A stretch of 52,299 bases of DNA from Amycolatopsis kentuckyensis. GTDB taxonomy: Bacteria > Actinomycetota > Actinomycetes > Mycobacteriales > Pseudonocardiaceae. The notes below the pieces were generated by a model. That model was given only the letters and a program-made list of their open reading frames with translations. It was not told the origin of the DNA and did not search any database. A program made the position numbers and the translations under genes. Of this stretch, positions 29,200 through 38,480 are shown in pieces. The stretch's first letter is position 1; each line of letters starts with the position of its first letter. The stretch is from the NCBI RefSeq assembly GCF_002155975.1, contig NZ_MUMI01000432.1, positions 1 to 52,299 on the forward strand. The letters are read 5' to 3'.

Positions 29200-29205
29200 A
29201 CGCTA
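29200..29205 (-). promoter_or_regulatory. -10 element of a predicted leaderless promoter
   Basis: Minus-strand TAGCGT, 8 nt before the GTG at 29191. Confidence 0.4.
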
Positions 29206-29272
29206 TCGGTTACCACCGACAGTCGCACGGACGGGCAAGCCTTCGCCCGAACGAGTCAGGGACAATGGCGGG

Positions 29273-30085
29273 GTGGAGAGACCCCAGTTGATCGCGTCCG
29301 ACGTAGACGGCACCCTGCTCGGCCCCTCCGAATCCCTCACCGGCCGCACGATCGCCGCCGTCCGCCGGGCGATCGAGGCGGGGGTGCCGTTCGTGCTGGC
29401 CACCGGACGGCCGCCGCGCTGGATCGCGCCCGTGGCCGGGCCGCTCGAGCTGACCGGGTACGCGGTGTGCGCGAACGGCGCCGTCCTGTACGACTGCGGC
29501 CGCGAGGAGGTCGTCGCGGTGCACGGCCTGCTGCGGCCCGAACTGCTCCACGACATCGCGCACGCGCTCGACAAGGCCCTGCCCGGCTGCCGGCTGGCCA
29601 CCGAGCGCGTCAGCACCGGCGCCGACCACGACATGCGCAACTTCGTGATCGAGCCGGACTACCACAACCCGTGGGGCGACGGCGAAGGCCGCACCGCGCC
29701 ACGGGCCGAGGTGCTCGGGCACCCGGCGATCAAACTGCTGGTCAGCCACCGCGGGATGTCGTCGGAGGAGATGGCCGACGCGGTGAACGCGCTGTTCGAC
29801 CGGGACGTCGACGTCACGTACTCGTCGTCGGGCGGCCTGGTCGAGCTGTCCGCGCACGGCATCACCAAGGCGACCGGGCTCGCCGACGTCGCCGGGCGGC
29901 TCGGCGTCGAGCCCGAGCGGGTGATCGCCTTCGGCGACATGCCCAACGACGTGGAGATGCTCCGCTGGGCCGGCCACGGCGTCGCGATGCAGAACGGGCA
30001 CCCGCAGGCGCGGTCCGTGGCCGACGAAATCACCGGCCCGGCCGGTGAGGACGGTGTCGCGCAGGTGCTCGAGCGCTGGTTCTGA
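29273..30085 (+). CDS. HAD-superfamily (Cof-type) phosphatase
   Basis: A 270-aa Cof/IIB-type HAD hydrolase. Motif I SDVDGTLLG starts at residue 8, motif II is VLATGRPP, the catalytic Lys lies in AIKLL, and motif III is AFGDMPNDVEML near 222-233. It is likely a sugar-phosphate or flavin-nucleotide phosphatase; the substrate is not predictable. GTG at 29273 is preferred, as the frame upstream runs through the divergent oxidoreductase. A GACAAT lies 6 nt before it. The M. tuberculosis counterpart appears to be Rv3813c, also near glf and PlsC-type acyltransferase genes. Confidence 0.88.
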   Translation: MERPQLIASDVDGTLLGPSESLTGRTIAAVRRAIEAGVPFVLATGRPPRWIAPVAGPLELTGYAVCANGAVLYDCGREEVVAVHGLLRPELLHDIAHALDKALPGCRLATERVSTGADHDMRNFVIEPDYHNPWGDGEGRTAPRAEVLGHPAIKLLVSHRGMSSEEMADAVNALFDRDVDVTYSSSGGLVELSAHGITKATGLADVAGRLGVEPERVIAFGDMPNDVEMLRWAGHGVAMQNGHPQARSVADEITGPAGEDGVAQVLERWF

Positions 30086-30096
30086 CCGTCCTGCGA

Positions 30097-30121
30097 GGGT
30101 CCGGGGCTTAGCCCCGGACCC
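30097..30121. terminator. Terminator hairpin
   Basis: GGGTCCGGGGC, TTA loop, GCCCCGGACCC: a perfect 11-bp stem 11 nt after the HAD gene stop, between convergent genes. Confidence 0.8.
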
Positions 30122-30139
30122 GGGACTGGGCCCCGGATG

Positions 30140-30868
30140 TCACCGCCGGTCGAGCTCGGCCGCTTCGGCCGGGGTCGGCGCCGTGCCACCGAGGTGGGCG
30201 GGCAGCCACCAGCGTTCCTCGTCGGACGCCGGCTGGTCCGGGTACTCGGCCTGGGCGCGCTCGAGCAGCGTGCTCATCCGGGTGCGCAGCTCCTTCGTGA
30301 CGACGTCCCAGTCGTCGCCCTTCGCCGGGCGCATCGGCTCGCCGATGAGGATCGAGACGGGCACGTGCCGCCGGGTCAGGTCCTTCGGCCGGCCCTTCGT
30401 CCAGAGCCGCTGGGTGCCCCACAGCGCCATCGGCACGACCGGGACGTCGGCCGCCGCGGCCATCCGGACGGCACCCGACTTGATCTCCTTGACGGTGAAC
30501 GACCGGCTGATGGTGGCCTCGGGGAAGACGCCGACGACCTCCCCGGCCTGCAGCTTTTCGAGCGCCTCGCGGTAGGAGGCCAGTCCGGCGGAGCGGTCGA
30601 CGGAGATGTGGTGCATCCCGCGCATCAGCGGCCCGGCGATCTTGTTGTCGAAGATCTCCTTCTTGGCCATGAACCGCGTCAGCCGCTTGGCCGGGCGCGC
30701 GCCGAGACCGCAGAAGATGAAGTCCAGGTAGCTGATGTGGTTGCACGCGATGACCGCGCCGCCGCGGCGCGGGATGTTCTCCGCGCCCTCGATCCGGATG
30801 CGGTTGTCGAGTACCCGGAACATCGTCCGGGCCGCCGCGATCACGGGCGGGTAAACCAGGTCAGCCAT
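30140..30868 (-). CDS. 1-acyl-sn-glycerol-3-phosphate acyltransferase (PlsC family)
   Basis: A 242-aa lysophospholipid-type acyltransferase. The NHx4D catalytic motif is NHISYLD near 48-54, followed by KRLTRFMAKKEIF, the substrate motif FPEATIS near 134 and VPVVPMALWG. There is one N-terminal hydrophobic segment and no signal peptide. It acts at the inner membrane face, in phosphatidic acid or glycolipid synthesis. ATG at 30868 with TAACCT 6 nt upstream suggests a leaderless message. It resembles the Rv3814c-Rv3816c acyltransferases in both family and position next to the HAD gene. Confidence 0.9.
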   Translation of the reverse strand: MADLVYPPVIAAARTMFRVLDNRIRIEGAENIPRRGGAVIACNHISYLDFIFCGLGARPAKRLTRFMAKKEIFDNKIAGPLMRGMHHISVDRSAGLASYREALEKLQAGEVVGVFPEATISRSFTVKEIKSGAVRMAAAADVPVVPMALWGTQRLWTKGRPKDLTRRHVPVSILIGEPMRPAKGDDWDVVTKELRTRMSTLLERAQAEYPDQPASDEERWWLPAHLGGTAPTPAEAAELDRR

Positions 30869-30874
30869 CCGGCA

Positions 30875-30880
30875 AGGTTA
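30875..30880 (-). promoter_or_regulatory. -10 element of a predicted leaderless promoter
   Basis: Minus-strand TAACCT, then TGCCGG, then the ATG at 30868. It overlaps the stop codon of the upstream membrane-protein gene (30878-30880). Confidence 0.45.
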
Positions 30881-32317
30881 CGGGACCGTAGGTTCGGAAC
30901 GGCGGTTCAGCGGGGAAGAACACAAAACGAGGGCGATCAAGATCGAAAACAGCGCGACGGACTGGTGCTTGATGCCCTCGATGCCGTCGCCGAGCGCCGC
31001 GGTGCCGAACTGCGTCACCGAGACGGCGAGCAGGAAGGCCACCGGGACACCGAGTGCCGTCCGCCGCCGCGACCAGGCCCGGACCGCGACGATCAGCCAG
31101 ATCGGCACCAGCGCGAACAGCCCGAGCGGGGCGAGCAGGCCGGTCAGCCACGACACCACCGGCACCCGGTGCTCCTGGGCGTGCGGCGGGAACCCGGCGC
31201 TCTGGTCGAAGCTGCCGAGGTAGTCCGGGCGCGCGGTGAGCTGGTCGGTGGCGGCCCGGTCGAGCACTTCGAGGGTCCGGCCCGGGTGGGTTGCGAAGTA
31301 CGTCACGACGTTCCGGCGGCTGATCCTGTCTCGGTACTGCGGGTACGCCGGGTCCGCCGTCGCCGGGTGCGGGTGCCACCAGCCGTTGCCCGCGTACTGG
31401 GCGAACGACGGCGGCAGCCCGAGCTCGGCCAGGTCGGCCCGGGTGTCGTGCTTCCCGTCGACGATGTTCAGGAAGATCGAGTTGAAGACGTTGATCTCGC
31501 GGGAGTCGTCGCCCGGGAACTCGGTGTAGGTGCCGTCGGGCGCCCGCGCGGGCTCGACACTCTGCTGCGCGTAGAGGGTGACGGCGCCGATCGCGCCGAT
31601 GACGAGGGCCGCCGACGCCCACCGCTTGGCCCCGCGCAGCGTGCCCGGCCGGACCAGCAGGATCGCCACGGCGAGGAGCGGCAGGATGATCAGCGTCTGG
31701 ACCTTGGCGTTGACCGCCAGGACGCCCCCCACGAACGTCACGGCCATGCCCGCGTAGCTCCACCGGCCCTCGCGCGCGGTCAGGAGCAGGCCGCCGACGG
31801 CGAGTAGCAGGCCGAGGAAGGCCGCGCCTTCGCCGAGGATCGCCGCGAAGTAGCCGAAGAACGCCGAGTCCGCGACGACCAGCAGGAGCCCGGCCGCCAC
31901 GAACAGCCGGGTCCGGCGCGGGTGCGGCAGGCCGAGCACGATCGCCGTGACCGCCGCCGCGGCGATGACGCTGCTCAGCAGGCCCAGGATGACCAGGCTC
32001 AGCGTGCCGTGGAGACCGATCAGCCGACCGAGCCGGACGGCCAGGTCCGCGAGCCAGCTCTGCGTCAGCAGGTACGTCGGCCGGCACGGCGGCGCCCCCG
32101 GCGCGGGCGTGTAGGCGAGGTGGACGAACGGCTCGGGCAGGCCCTTCCAGGTGATCCCGGCGCCGCACAGCACGCGGCCGCCGTCGCCGTTGTTGGACAT
32201 CGCGATCGGGCGCGGCACCAGGAACCGCACCACGAACAGGGCGAGCGACGCGCCGAACACCCCGATCCCCAGCCGCGCTTCCGCGCCCAGCTGCCGGTCC
32301 GGGGCCTCGAGCTTCAC
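30878..32317 (-). CDS. Polytopic membrane protein, putative GT-C type glycosyltransferase
   Basis: A 479-aa protein with about 10 transmembrane helices. The large first outer loop holds [12 protein letters not shown] near 44-55 and a Cys pair region; a second outer region (~275-350) is polar. The Asn-Gly-Asp-Gly-x-Arg motif after the first helix resembles the WsfD-like group of glycan membrane transferases, a loose match only. GTG at 32317 overlaps the stop of the AftB-like gene by 4 nt, so the two are co-translated and probably work on the same glycan. The open frame extends far upstream because of GC bias, but that part is antisense to the AftB-like frame. Confidence 0.75.
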   Translation of the reverse strand: MKLEAPDRQLGAEARLGIGVFGASLALFVVRFLVPRPIAMSNNGDGGRVLCGAGITWKGLPEPFVHLAYTPAPGAPPCRPTYLLTQSWLADLAVRLGRLIGLHGTLSLVILGLLSSVIAAAAVTAIVLGLPHPRRTRLFVAAGLLLVVADSAFFGYFAAILGEGAAFLGLLLAVGGLLLTAREGRWSYAGMAVTFVGGVLAVNAKVQTLIILPLLAVAILLVRPGTLRGAKRWASAALVIGAIGAVTLYAQQSVEPARAPDGTYTEFPGDDSREINVFNSIFLNIVDGKHDTRADLAELGLPPSFAQYAGNGWWHPHPATADPAYPQYRDRISRRNVVTYFATHPGRTLEVLDRAATDQLTARPDYLGSFDQSAGFPPHAQEHRVPVVSWLTGLLAPLGLFALVPIWLIVAVRAWSRRRTALGVPVAFLLAVSVTQFGTAALGDGIEGIKHQSVALFSILIALVLCSSPLNRRSEPTVP

Positions 32318-34092
32318 GAAGGACAGGGTACGTAGCGGAAGTCCGGGCCCTTGTCGAGGTCGGCGACCAGTGACTTCGCCTGCTCGGCCCGCGGGTACAC
32401 CGAGACCCAGTACGGCGTGCCGACGCGACGGAAGGTCGCGACCTCGTACTTGCCCGCGTAGACCGGGTCGATCGCGCAGTGCTGGCGGTCGGCGTAGCCG
32501 CCGTCGGCCGGCACGGCGACGGTCGGGCGGCGGCCGTTGACCACGTAGTCGTAGTCGGTGGCGACGCCGCCGTCGTGCCGTCCTTCGCGGGCGATGTGGT
32601 CGTCGGTGCGGCCGAGGACGTCGATGATGAGCAGCTGCCCGCCGTGGGCGGCGAGCGCGCCGGGCGCGGCGGCGCTGACCACCGACCCGGGCGGCAGGTA
32701 GTCGCCGAGCCAGCCGCCGATTTCGGCGAGTTCGGTGCCGTGCGAGTGCCAGACGCGAACCCGGTCGAGCATCTCGGGGCTGAACACCGAGACGAGGACC
32801 GCGAGCCCGGCCAGTCCGCAGGCGGTCACCGGGACCAGCCGCTGGGCGAGGGGTTTCGGCCGCGGCGACGGCTTCGCCACGAGGCCCGCGGTCAGCACGC
32901 CGTACGTCCCGGCGGCCGCGACGGCGAGCAGTGGCGGGATCGGGGCCAGCAGCCGCCACGACGGGCCGGGGTCGCCGCCGATGAGCACCGCGGCCGCGGC
33001 CAGCCCGGCGGCCAGCGCGAACAGCAGCCAGAGCAGGGCCCGGGCCTCGAAGGCGGGGACGACCGGGGCGGCACCGCGGGCCGGGGACGCCGCCACTCGG
33101 CCCCCCGGAACGCGGGCTGCGGCAACCGCGGCTTCGCCGCGGGCCGGGGACTCCGCTACCCGGTCCCCCCGAACCGCGGCGTCGGTGCGGCGCAGCACCA
33201 GCGCGACCGCGGCGACCAGGCCCAGCAGCAGGAATCCCTGGTGCGCCAGCGCGAATCCGGACAGGTACGGCCAGCCGGTGGCGAGGCGCTCGCCGAGCGG
33301 CCCGCCGAGCTTCGCGGCCAGCGGCGCCGGGAGGAAGTGCTGGTAGAACGTCGCACGCCAGGCCAGCCGCGGGATCAGGAAGACCAGCGCGCCCAGCAGG
33401 TACCCCACCGGCGCCCACCAGCTGTGCTTCTCCTTGAGCGCGGCCCCGGCCAGCCACAGGCCGGCCAGCACGCCGACCACCAGGCCTTCCGGGCTGGTCA
33501 TCACGGCGAAGGCGACGAGCACCCCGGCGACCACCGGGCGGCGCGCGGCGAGCGCGTAGCCGACGGCGAGGACGAGCAGCACGAACAGCGGAACTTCGGA
33601 GCCCGAGGCGCCGTAGACGGCGAGTCCGCCGGCGCTCGCGGTGAGCACCGCGGCGGCCACGCCGATCGCCGGCCTCGGCCCGGCGCCGTCCGGGGCGGCC
33701 GCGGCGACGATCCGGTTGACGAGGAAGCAGGACAGCAGCACGCAGCCGAGCGCGGCGAGGACCCCCAAGACGACGGCCGTGGTGCGGATGTCGGCGCCGA
33801 ACGCGGCGCGCGGCAGGGCGACCAGGACCAGCCAGGAGAAGTTCGTGTACCCCTCGACGCGCTCGCCGGGGTTGAAGACCGGGCCGTTGCCGTCGGCGAT
33901 GTTCTGCGCGTAGCGGAAGGTGACGAGCGCGTCCTCGGTGACGGTCGCGAACAGCAGCTGGTGCAGCAGCGAAAGGCCGAGCGTGAGGGTGAGGACGAAG
34001 GCGCGCCAGCCGCGGTCGACGTCGAGGCGGGGCCAGGTCAGCACCACGATCGCGGCGACGACCAGCCACGCCACCACGACCGCGTAGACCAC
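32314..34092 (-). CDS. AftB-like GT-C arabinofuranosyltransferase family protein
   Basis: A 592-aa membrane protein with about 10 helices and a C-terminal extracytoplasmic domain (~420-592). The catalytic loop reads [19 protein letters not shown], then [14 protein letters not shown], close to the pattern of M. tuberculosis AftB, with SGSEVPLF later where AftB has its SGLES-like motif. It likely transfers arabinofuranose or another sugar from decaprenyl phosphate onto the wall arabinan. GTG at 34092 has GGAGG at good spacing; an in-frame ATG at 34155 would add 21 residues rich in Arg/Gly. The middle (~305-345) carries an imperfectly duplicated Ala/Arg/Gly-rich insert. It is first in the two-gene unit with the following membrane protein. 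Confidence 0.8.
   Translation of the reverse strand: MVYAVVVAWLVVAAIVVLTWPRLDVDRGWRAFVLTLTLGLSLLHQLLFATVTEDALVTFRYAQNIADGNGPVFNPGERVEGYTNFSWLVLVALPRAAFGADIRTTAVVLGVLAALGCVLLSCFLVNRIVAAAAPDGAGPRPAIGVAAAVLTASAGGLAVYGASGSEVPLFVLLVLAVGYALAARRPVVAGVLVAFAVMTSPEGLVVGVLAGLWLAGAALKEKHSWWAPVGYLLGALVFLIPRLAWRATFYQHFLPAPLAAKLGGPLGERLATGWPYLSGFALAHQGFLLLGLVAAVALVLRRTDAAVRGDRVAESPARGEAAVAAARVPGGRVAASPARGAAPVVPAFEARALLWLLFALAAGLAAAAVLIGGDPGPSWRLLAPIPPLLAVAAAGTYGVLTAGLVAKPSPRPKPLAQRLVPVTACGLAGLAVLVSVFSPEMLDRVRVWHSHGTELAEIGGWLGDYLPPGSVVSAAAPGALAAHGGQLLIIDVLGRTDDHIAREGRHDGGVATDYDYVVNGRRPTVAVPADGGYADRQHCAIDPVYAGKYEVATFRRVGTPYWVSVYPRAEQAKSLVADLDKGPDFRYVPCPS
33074..33179. repeat. Imperfect 43-nt direct repeat inside the AftB-like gene
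   Basis: 33074-33116 and 33137-33179 both begin CCGCGGGCCGGGGAC and share most later bases. They encode the repeated Ala/Arg/Gly-rich segment (SPARG... twice) in a loop between helices. Confidence 0.65.
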
Positions 34093-34360
34093 CCGGCCCC
34101 CTCCGCCTCGGCACCGCACCCGCCCGGCCGGCTCCTCGGCCAGGTTATCGATCATCGGCGGCGAAGTGTTTCGTGTGGACCGATCACCGGCCCGAATGGG
34201 GGTGGATCACTTCGCCGGCGACAGTCAATCAGGGAAATTCACCGCCCAGAATAACCCGATCGGGTGTAGCCCCGGAGGGCTGAAGTGACGTCCCGGAAAA
34301 GCGCCGATCGGGGTATCCCGTCGGCGCGACGAGCCGGTCATTCCCGGCTTAGTCTCCACC

Positions 34361-36226
34361 GTGCTCTCCGTAGGCATCGCCATTGTCGTCATCGCCGGGC
34401 CCGGTCTCCTGACGGGCCTCGCGGTGGGTTTGCGCGGCTGGGTCCTGGCCGGGACGGCGCCGTTGCTGAGCTACGCCGTCGGCGGGCTGACCGGTCCGTG
34501 GGCCGCCGCGGCCGGGCTGTCGTTCAGCCCGCTGACGTACGCCGGCTCGACCGTCGTGTTCGCCGGGATCGCTTTCGGTGTCCGGAAGTTCACGGTGCGC
34601 GGCCGCCGTCCGGAGCCGCCGTTGTGGGCGCGCCGCGGGCACCTGGCCGTGCTGGCCTGCCTGCTGTTCGCGGCGGCCATCGGGTGCTGGGCGGCCCTGC
34701 TCGGGCTGGGCCGCATCGGGGCGCTGCCCCAGGGCTTCGACGCGGTGTACCACGGCAACGCCGTCCGCTACATCGCCGACACCGGCGACGGCAGCCTGTT
34801 CGGCACGGGCCACGTGAACTGGTACGGCGACGCGGCGCCGGTGTTCTACCCCAACGCCTACCACCTGCTGGCGTCGGTGACGTACCGGCTCGGCGGGGCG
34901 TCGATCCCGGAGACGCTGGACGCCAACACCGTGCTGCTGCCGGGGCTGCTGGCGTTGTCGCTGGTGACGCTGGTGCGGGAGTTCCGCGGCCGGGCGGTGC
35001 TCGCGGGCGCCGTGGCGCTGGTGGCGGTGGCGCCGGTGACGGGCGTCTACGAGTCGATGAACCGCGGTCCACTGCTGCCGTTCGCACTGGGCGTGACCCT
35101 GACGCCGCTGGCCGCGGTGGCCCTGCGGCGGTACCTGGAGCGGGCCGCGCCGGACACCGGGCTGGTGCTGGTGCTGACCGCGGCCGGGCTGCTGTGCATC
35201 CACTCGTCGACGTTGTTCGGCGGGATCCTGTTCGCCGGCCCGATGCTGGTGCAGCGCTGGCTCACCGGGTGGCGCCGGCTCGGCCGCGACCTGCTGGCGT
35301 TGCTCCCGATCGCGGTGGTGTCGCTGCTGGTGGCGTGGCTGCAGCTGTTCGGAGCACTGGGGCTGGCGTTGCCGTACTACGGCTGGCCGAGCGAGTACCG
35401 CGCCTCGACGGCGTTGGGCGCGCTGCTGGGGTTCCAGCACTTCGAGCCGCACCCGCAGGTCTGGCTGTCGGTGGCGTTGTTCCTGGGGATCGTGTTCTTC
35501 GCGCGGGCGGGCGAGCTGCGCTGGATCGGCCTGACGGCCTTGTTGACGGGGTTGGCGTACATCGCGGTGGCGTCGTCCAACGCGCCGATCGTGATGGCGC
35601 TGTCCCGGCCCTGGTGGGACGATCCGTTCCGGTTCTTCTCGATGGCGGCGGTCCCGCTGTCGGTCCTGGCGGCCCACGGCTTGGCGTCGACGCAGGCCTG
35701 GCTGCGCGACCGGCTGCCGTCCCGGGTGCCGGCTGTCGCCGTGCTGGTCCTGCCGGGGTTCGTCCTGCTTTCGGACGGGCTGTACGTCCGGTCGAACGGG
35801 GACCAGGTGTACCCGGGTTACCAGGCGGCGGACCCGTCGACGCTGCGCGTGACACCCGGCGAGGAGACGGCGATGGCGAAGCTCGGCACCTTGGCGGCCC
35901 GGGGCGAGTGGGCCATGAACGACCGGTTCGACGGAACCGCGTGGACTTACGCTTTGACGGGAATTCGAACGGTCGCCGGACATTTCGACGAAACTTCCCC
36001 ACCGTCGGACGCGGTGTTGCTGGCGAACCGCTTTCGAAACTATTCGACGGATCCGGCGGTCCGGGCCGCCGTGCGCCGGTTGAACATCCATTGGGTCATT
36101 TTGGGAAAGCCGTCCGGCGATCCGGGCCGGCCATATCAGCCGGGGTTGACCGGATTGGCGGGCGAGCCGTTCCTGACGGAGACCTACCGCAACCCGGACG
36201 CGGTGATCTACCGGCTGACACCCTGA
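34361..36226 (+). CDS. Large polytopic membrane protein, paralogue of the 26162-28171 protein
   Basis: A 621-aa protein with about 13 transmembrane helices and a C-terminal extracytoplasmic domain. It shares with its paralogue LRGWVLAGTAPLLSYA, LTGPW, GNAVRYIADTGDGSL, a Phe/Tyr-Pro-Asn-Ala-Tyr-His-Leu motif, SRPWWDDPFRF, NDRFDGTAWTYALTG and the ending AVIYRLTP. Putative GT-C type transferase of the Rv3779/DUF6541 kind. GTG at 34361 lies 5 nt after TAGTCT, suggesting a leaderless start. It ends 1 nt before a DnaA-box inverted repeat shared with the convergent flippase-like gene. Confidence 0.75.
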   Translation: MLSVGIAIVVIAGPGLLTGLAVGLRGWVLAGTAPLLSYAVGGLTGPWAAAAGLSFSPLTYAGSTVVFAGIAFGVRKFTVRGRRPEPPLWARRGHLAVLACLLFAAAIGCWAALLGLGRIGALPQGFDAVYHGNAVRYIADTGDGSLFGTGHVNWYGDAAPVFYPNAYHLLASVTYRLGGASIPETLDANTVLLPGLLALSLVTLVREFRGRAVLAGAVALVAVAPVTGVYESMNRGPLLPFALGVTLTPLAAVALRRYLERAAPDTGLVLVLTAAGLLCIHSSTLFGGILFAGPMLVQRWLTGWRRLGRDLLALLPIAVVSLLVAWLQLFGALGLALPYYGWPSEYRASTALGALLGFQHFEPHPQVWLSVALFLGIVFFARAGELRWIGLTALLTGLAYIAVASSNAPIVMALSRPWWDDPFRFFSMAAVPLSVLAAHGLASTQAWLRDRLPSRVPAVAVLVLPGFVLLSDGLYVRSNGDQVYPGYQAADPSTLRVTPGEETAMAKLGTLAARGEWAMNDRFDGTAWTYALTGIRTVAGHFDETSPPSDAVLLANRFRNYSTDPAVRAAVRRLNIHWVILGKPSGDPGRPYQPGLTGLAGEPFLTETYRNPDAVIYRLTP

Positions 36227-36259
36227 GTTGTCCACATGTGAGCAGAGCCTGTGGACAAC
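36227..36259. repeat. Two perfect actinomycete-type DnaA boxes as an inverted repeat
   Basis: GTTGTCCACA (36227-36236) and TGTGGACAAC (36250-36259) form a 10-bp stem with a 13-nt loop, filling the gap between two convergent genes. The same element occurs at 4216-4260. Confidence 0.7.
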
Positions 36260-36263
36260 CGGA

Positions 36264-37223
36264 TCAGACGGGGGTGGCCACCGTCCGGGCCGCGACCGCC
36301 GCGATGCCCGCCGTCAGCAGGTCGGCCACCGTGAACATCACTCGGGAGGCCACCGCGAAGGCCGTGGCCTGGCCGACCGTCAGGCCGCTCGCCGTCAGGA
36401 CCGCCACCTGGGCCACCTCGCGGACGCCGACGCCGCTGGGGAGGATGAACGCGAACGTGCCCACTGTCATCGCCACGGCCATGGCGCCCACGCACAGCAC
36501 GAAGCCGCCGATGCCCGGGGTGCCCACCGAGTTGGCCAGGAGCCAGAGGTGGACACCCTGCAGGCACCAGGCCGCCGTCGAGGCGCCGAAGACCTTGCCG
36601 ATCACCGCCCAGCCCAGGGGGTGGGCCAGCGGGGGGCGGCGGAGGATCCGCAGGACCAGCGACGTGCCCCAGGTGAGGATCTTGGGGTGCAGCATCGCCA
36701 GGCCGAGCGGGATGAGCACGAACAACCACAGCGCGCGCGGGCTGTTGCTGAACACCGCCGGCGCCGCCAGGAGGGACACCACCAGCGCCGACACCATGCC
36801 CACGCCGAGCTGGATCAGGGACCCGGTGAAGATGCGGGCGCGGGCCAGGCCCGCCTTGCGGCCCAGCTCCATCTGCAGCAGGTACGCCCAGACCGAGCCC
36901 GGCACGTACTTGCCGAGCGAGCCGACCAGGCAGATCTGGGCGCCGCGGGCGTAGCCGATCGGCGCACCCAGGTCGTCGACCATCACCTGCCAGCCCCAGG
37001 TCGACACCAGGATCGCCGCGACCAGGGCGACCAGGCTCAGCAGGGACGACTCCCAGGCGACGTCGCTCAGGGTGTGCCAGAACTCACCCCAGTTCGCCGC
37101 CAGCTGCTTCGCCGCGAAGCCGATGACCAGCAGGATCGCGACCCACCGGACGACGTCGAGGATCTTCGCCCGGGTGGACTTCGGCTGCTTTCCCGCAGCC
37201 GGCAGGTCCTCAACTGTCGTCAT
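36264..37223 (-). CDS. Flippase-like integral membrane protein (LPG synthase TM/UPF0104 family)
   Basis: A 319-aa protein with about eight transmembrane helices. The family mark is GSLGKYVPGSVWAYLLQ near 102-118; FAFILPSGVGVREVA near 262-276 is the second conserved motif. Members occur in lysylphosphatidylglycerol synthases and in many glycan clusters, where they may help move or handle lipid-linked products. It is last in the seven-gene operon that starts at the LpxA-like gene, 12 nt after LuxC. GAGGAGA precedes the ATG. It may translocate the lipid or glycolipid made by the operon. Confidence 0.82.
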   Translation of the reverse strand: MTTVEDLPAAGKQPKSTRAKILDVVRWVAILLVIGFAAKQLAANWGEFWHTLSDVAWESSLLSLVALVAAILVSTWGWQVMVDDLGAPIGYARGAQICLVGSLGKYVPGSVWAYLLQMELGRKAGLARARIFTGSLIQLGVGMVSALVVSLLAAPAVFSNSPRALWLFVLIPLGLAMLHPKILTWGTSLVLRILRRPPLAHPLGWAVIGKVFGASTAAWCLQGVHLWLLANSVGTPGIGGFVLCVGAMAVAMTVGTFAFILPSGVGVREVAQVAVLTASGLTVGQATAFAVASRVMFTVADLLTAGIAAVAARTVATPV

Positions 37224-37235
37224 CGACGGCTCTCC

Positions 37236-38480
37236 TCAGGCCTGCACCGTGACCAGGCGGCTGAACTCGGAGAGCAGATCGTAACCGTCCCAGACCGCCG
37301 AGAAGGTCAGGGCGGAGCCGAACGGCACGATCCGGTCGACGCCGCGGCCCGCGAGCTCGTGCGCGAACGCCGTCAGCTCCTCGGCCGTGAAGCCGAACTG
37401 GCTGACCGTCTGGTCCTTCCGGAGGACGATCGGCACCAGATCGGACAAAGAGGACACTCGCGCGTTGGCGAACGTGCCGGCGCCGAGCCACTCGCGCGGC
37501 AGCACCGCCGGGTCGGTCAGCTCCAGCGTCGCCAGGCCGTTGCCCTGGAACGCGATCCCCTTGACCAGGCCGTCGACCGCCGCGCCGTACGCCGAGACGC
37601 GCTTCTGGACCGCCATTGCGGGCTCGGTGACGTGCTGCTTCGTCTCCAGCACCGCCGCCAGCAGCGTCCGGAACTCGCTCCCCGCCGCCTGCGCACCGGC
37701 TTCGTCGCCGACCCAGAACACCGCACGCGGTGACGAGCAGGCGGCCTGGTCGAACCAGTACGAGTCGTTGTAGAAGCCCTCGGCGGCCGCGCGACGCTCT
37801 TCGGCCGACGCCCGCTGCCAGCCCGCCACCGACGCGACGGCGAAGGACGAGCGGTCCGGGAACGTCAGGTCACGCGCGTGCGGGGCCAGGGGGTACTTCC
37901 GCAGGGCCGCGACCGAGCCGTCGCCGCCCCAGATGACGCGCAGGTCGGCGGCCAGCGACAGGGCGCCGCTCACCTCGTCGCTGCGGTCGTAGGTCACCAT
38001 CCGCTGCGTCGCCCGGACAACGCCGGAAACCGAAGGGTCCACTTCGGACAGCGCCGCGTTCAGCGCTTCGAGCACCGCCTCGGCGGCCCCGGCCGAGCGC
38101 GACGAGACCCGCACGACGTTGTGGTTGCCCGCCAGCGCGGACAGCGCCCACGAGTAGACGAAGATCGTGTCGACGTTCGCCGGCGGCACGTGGAACACCA
38201 GCCCGCGCGGGAACCGCAGCGCGTTCCCCGAGGTGTCCAGAGTGGACAACGCCTTGGCGATTTCGCCCTTGCGCAGGAAGAAACCGAGGGAGGCGAGCTC
38301 CGGGAACCGGCGCGCGGTGGCCGGGGCCAGCAGCTTGCGCGCGAACTTCGTGACGAACTCGACGATCCGCGGGTCGCCCACCCGCAACCGGCCGCCCGGC
38401 GGCGAAGCACGCAGCTCGTCGACCAATTCGGTCACGGCGATCGGTTCAGCAGCAGGAAAACGCTGGGTCAGAGAAGTCAC
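37236..38480 (-). CDS. LuxC-like acyl-CoA/acyl-protein reductase
   Basis: A 414-aa NADPH-dependent acyl reductase of the LuxC (PF05893-type) family, which takes an acyl group onto a Cys and reduces it to aldehyde. Seen are FPRGLVFHVPPANVD near 93-107, the nucleotide-binding NHNVVRVSSR near 120, and the catalytic Cys in WFDQAACSSPRAVFW near 243-257. The GTG start overlaps the luxE-like stop by 4 nt. The frame is open to 38693, but that part is the overlapping neighbour. No luciferase genes are near, so bioluminescence is excluded; the aldehyde probably feeds sugar or lipid modification. Confidence 0.88.
   Translation of the reverse strand: MTSLTQRFPAAEPIAVTELVDELRASPPGGRLRVGDPRIVEFVTKFARKLLAPATARRFPELASLGFFLRKGEIAKALSTLDTSGNALRFPRGLVFHVPPANVDTIFVYSWALSALAGNHNVVRVSSRSAGAAEAVLEALNAALSEVDPSVSGVVRATQRMVTYDRSDEVSGALSLAADLRVIWGGDGSVAALRKYPLAPHARDLTFPDRSSFAVASVAGWQRASAEERRAAAEGFYNDSYWFDQAACSSPRAVFWVGDEAGAQAAGSEFRTLLAAVLETKQHVTEPAMAVQKRVSAYGAAVDGLVKGIAFQGNGLATLELTDPAVLPREWLGAGTFANARVSSLSDLVPIVLRKDQTVSQFGFTAEELTAFAHELAGRGVDRIVPFGSALTFSAVWDGYDLLSEFSRLVTVQA

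Noticed and set aside
30878..34114. A single 1078-aa minus-strand open frame
   Set aside because: Only its last 479 codons are a coherent membrane protein; the upstream part is an out-of-frame reading of the AftB-like gene. A GTGA overlap at 32314-32317 marks the real junction.
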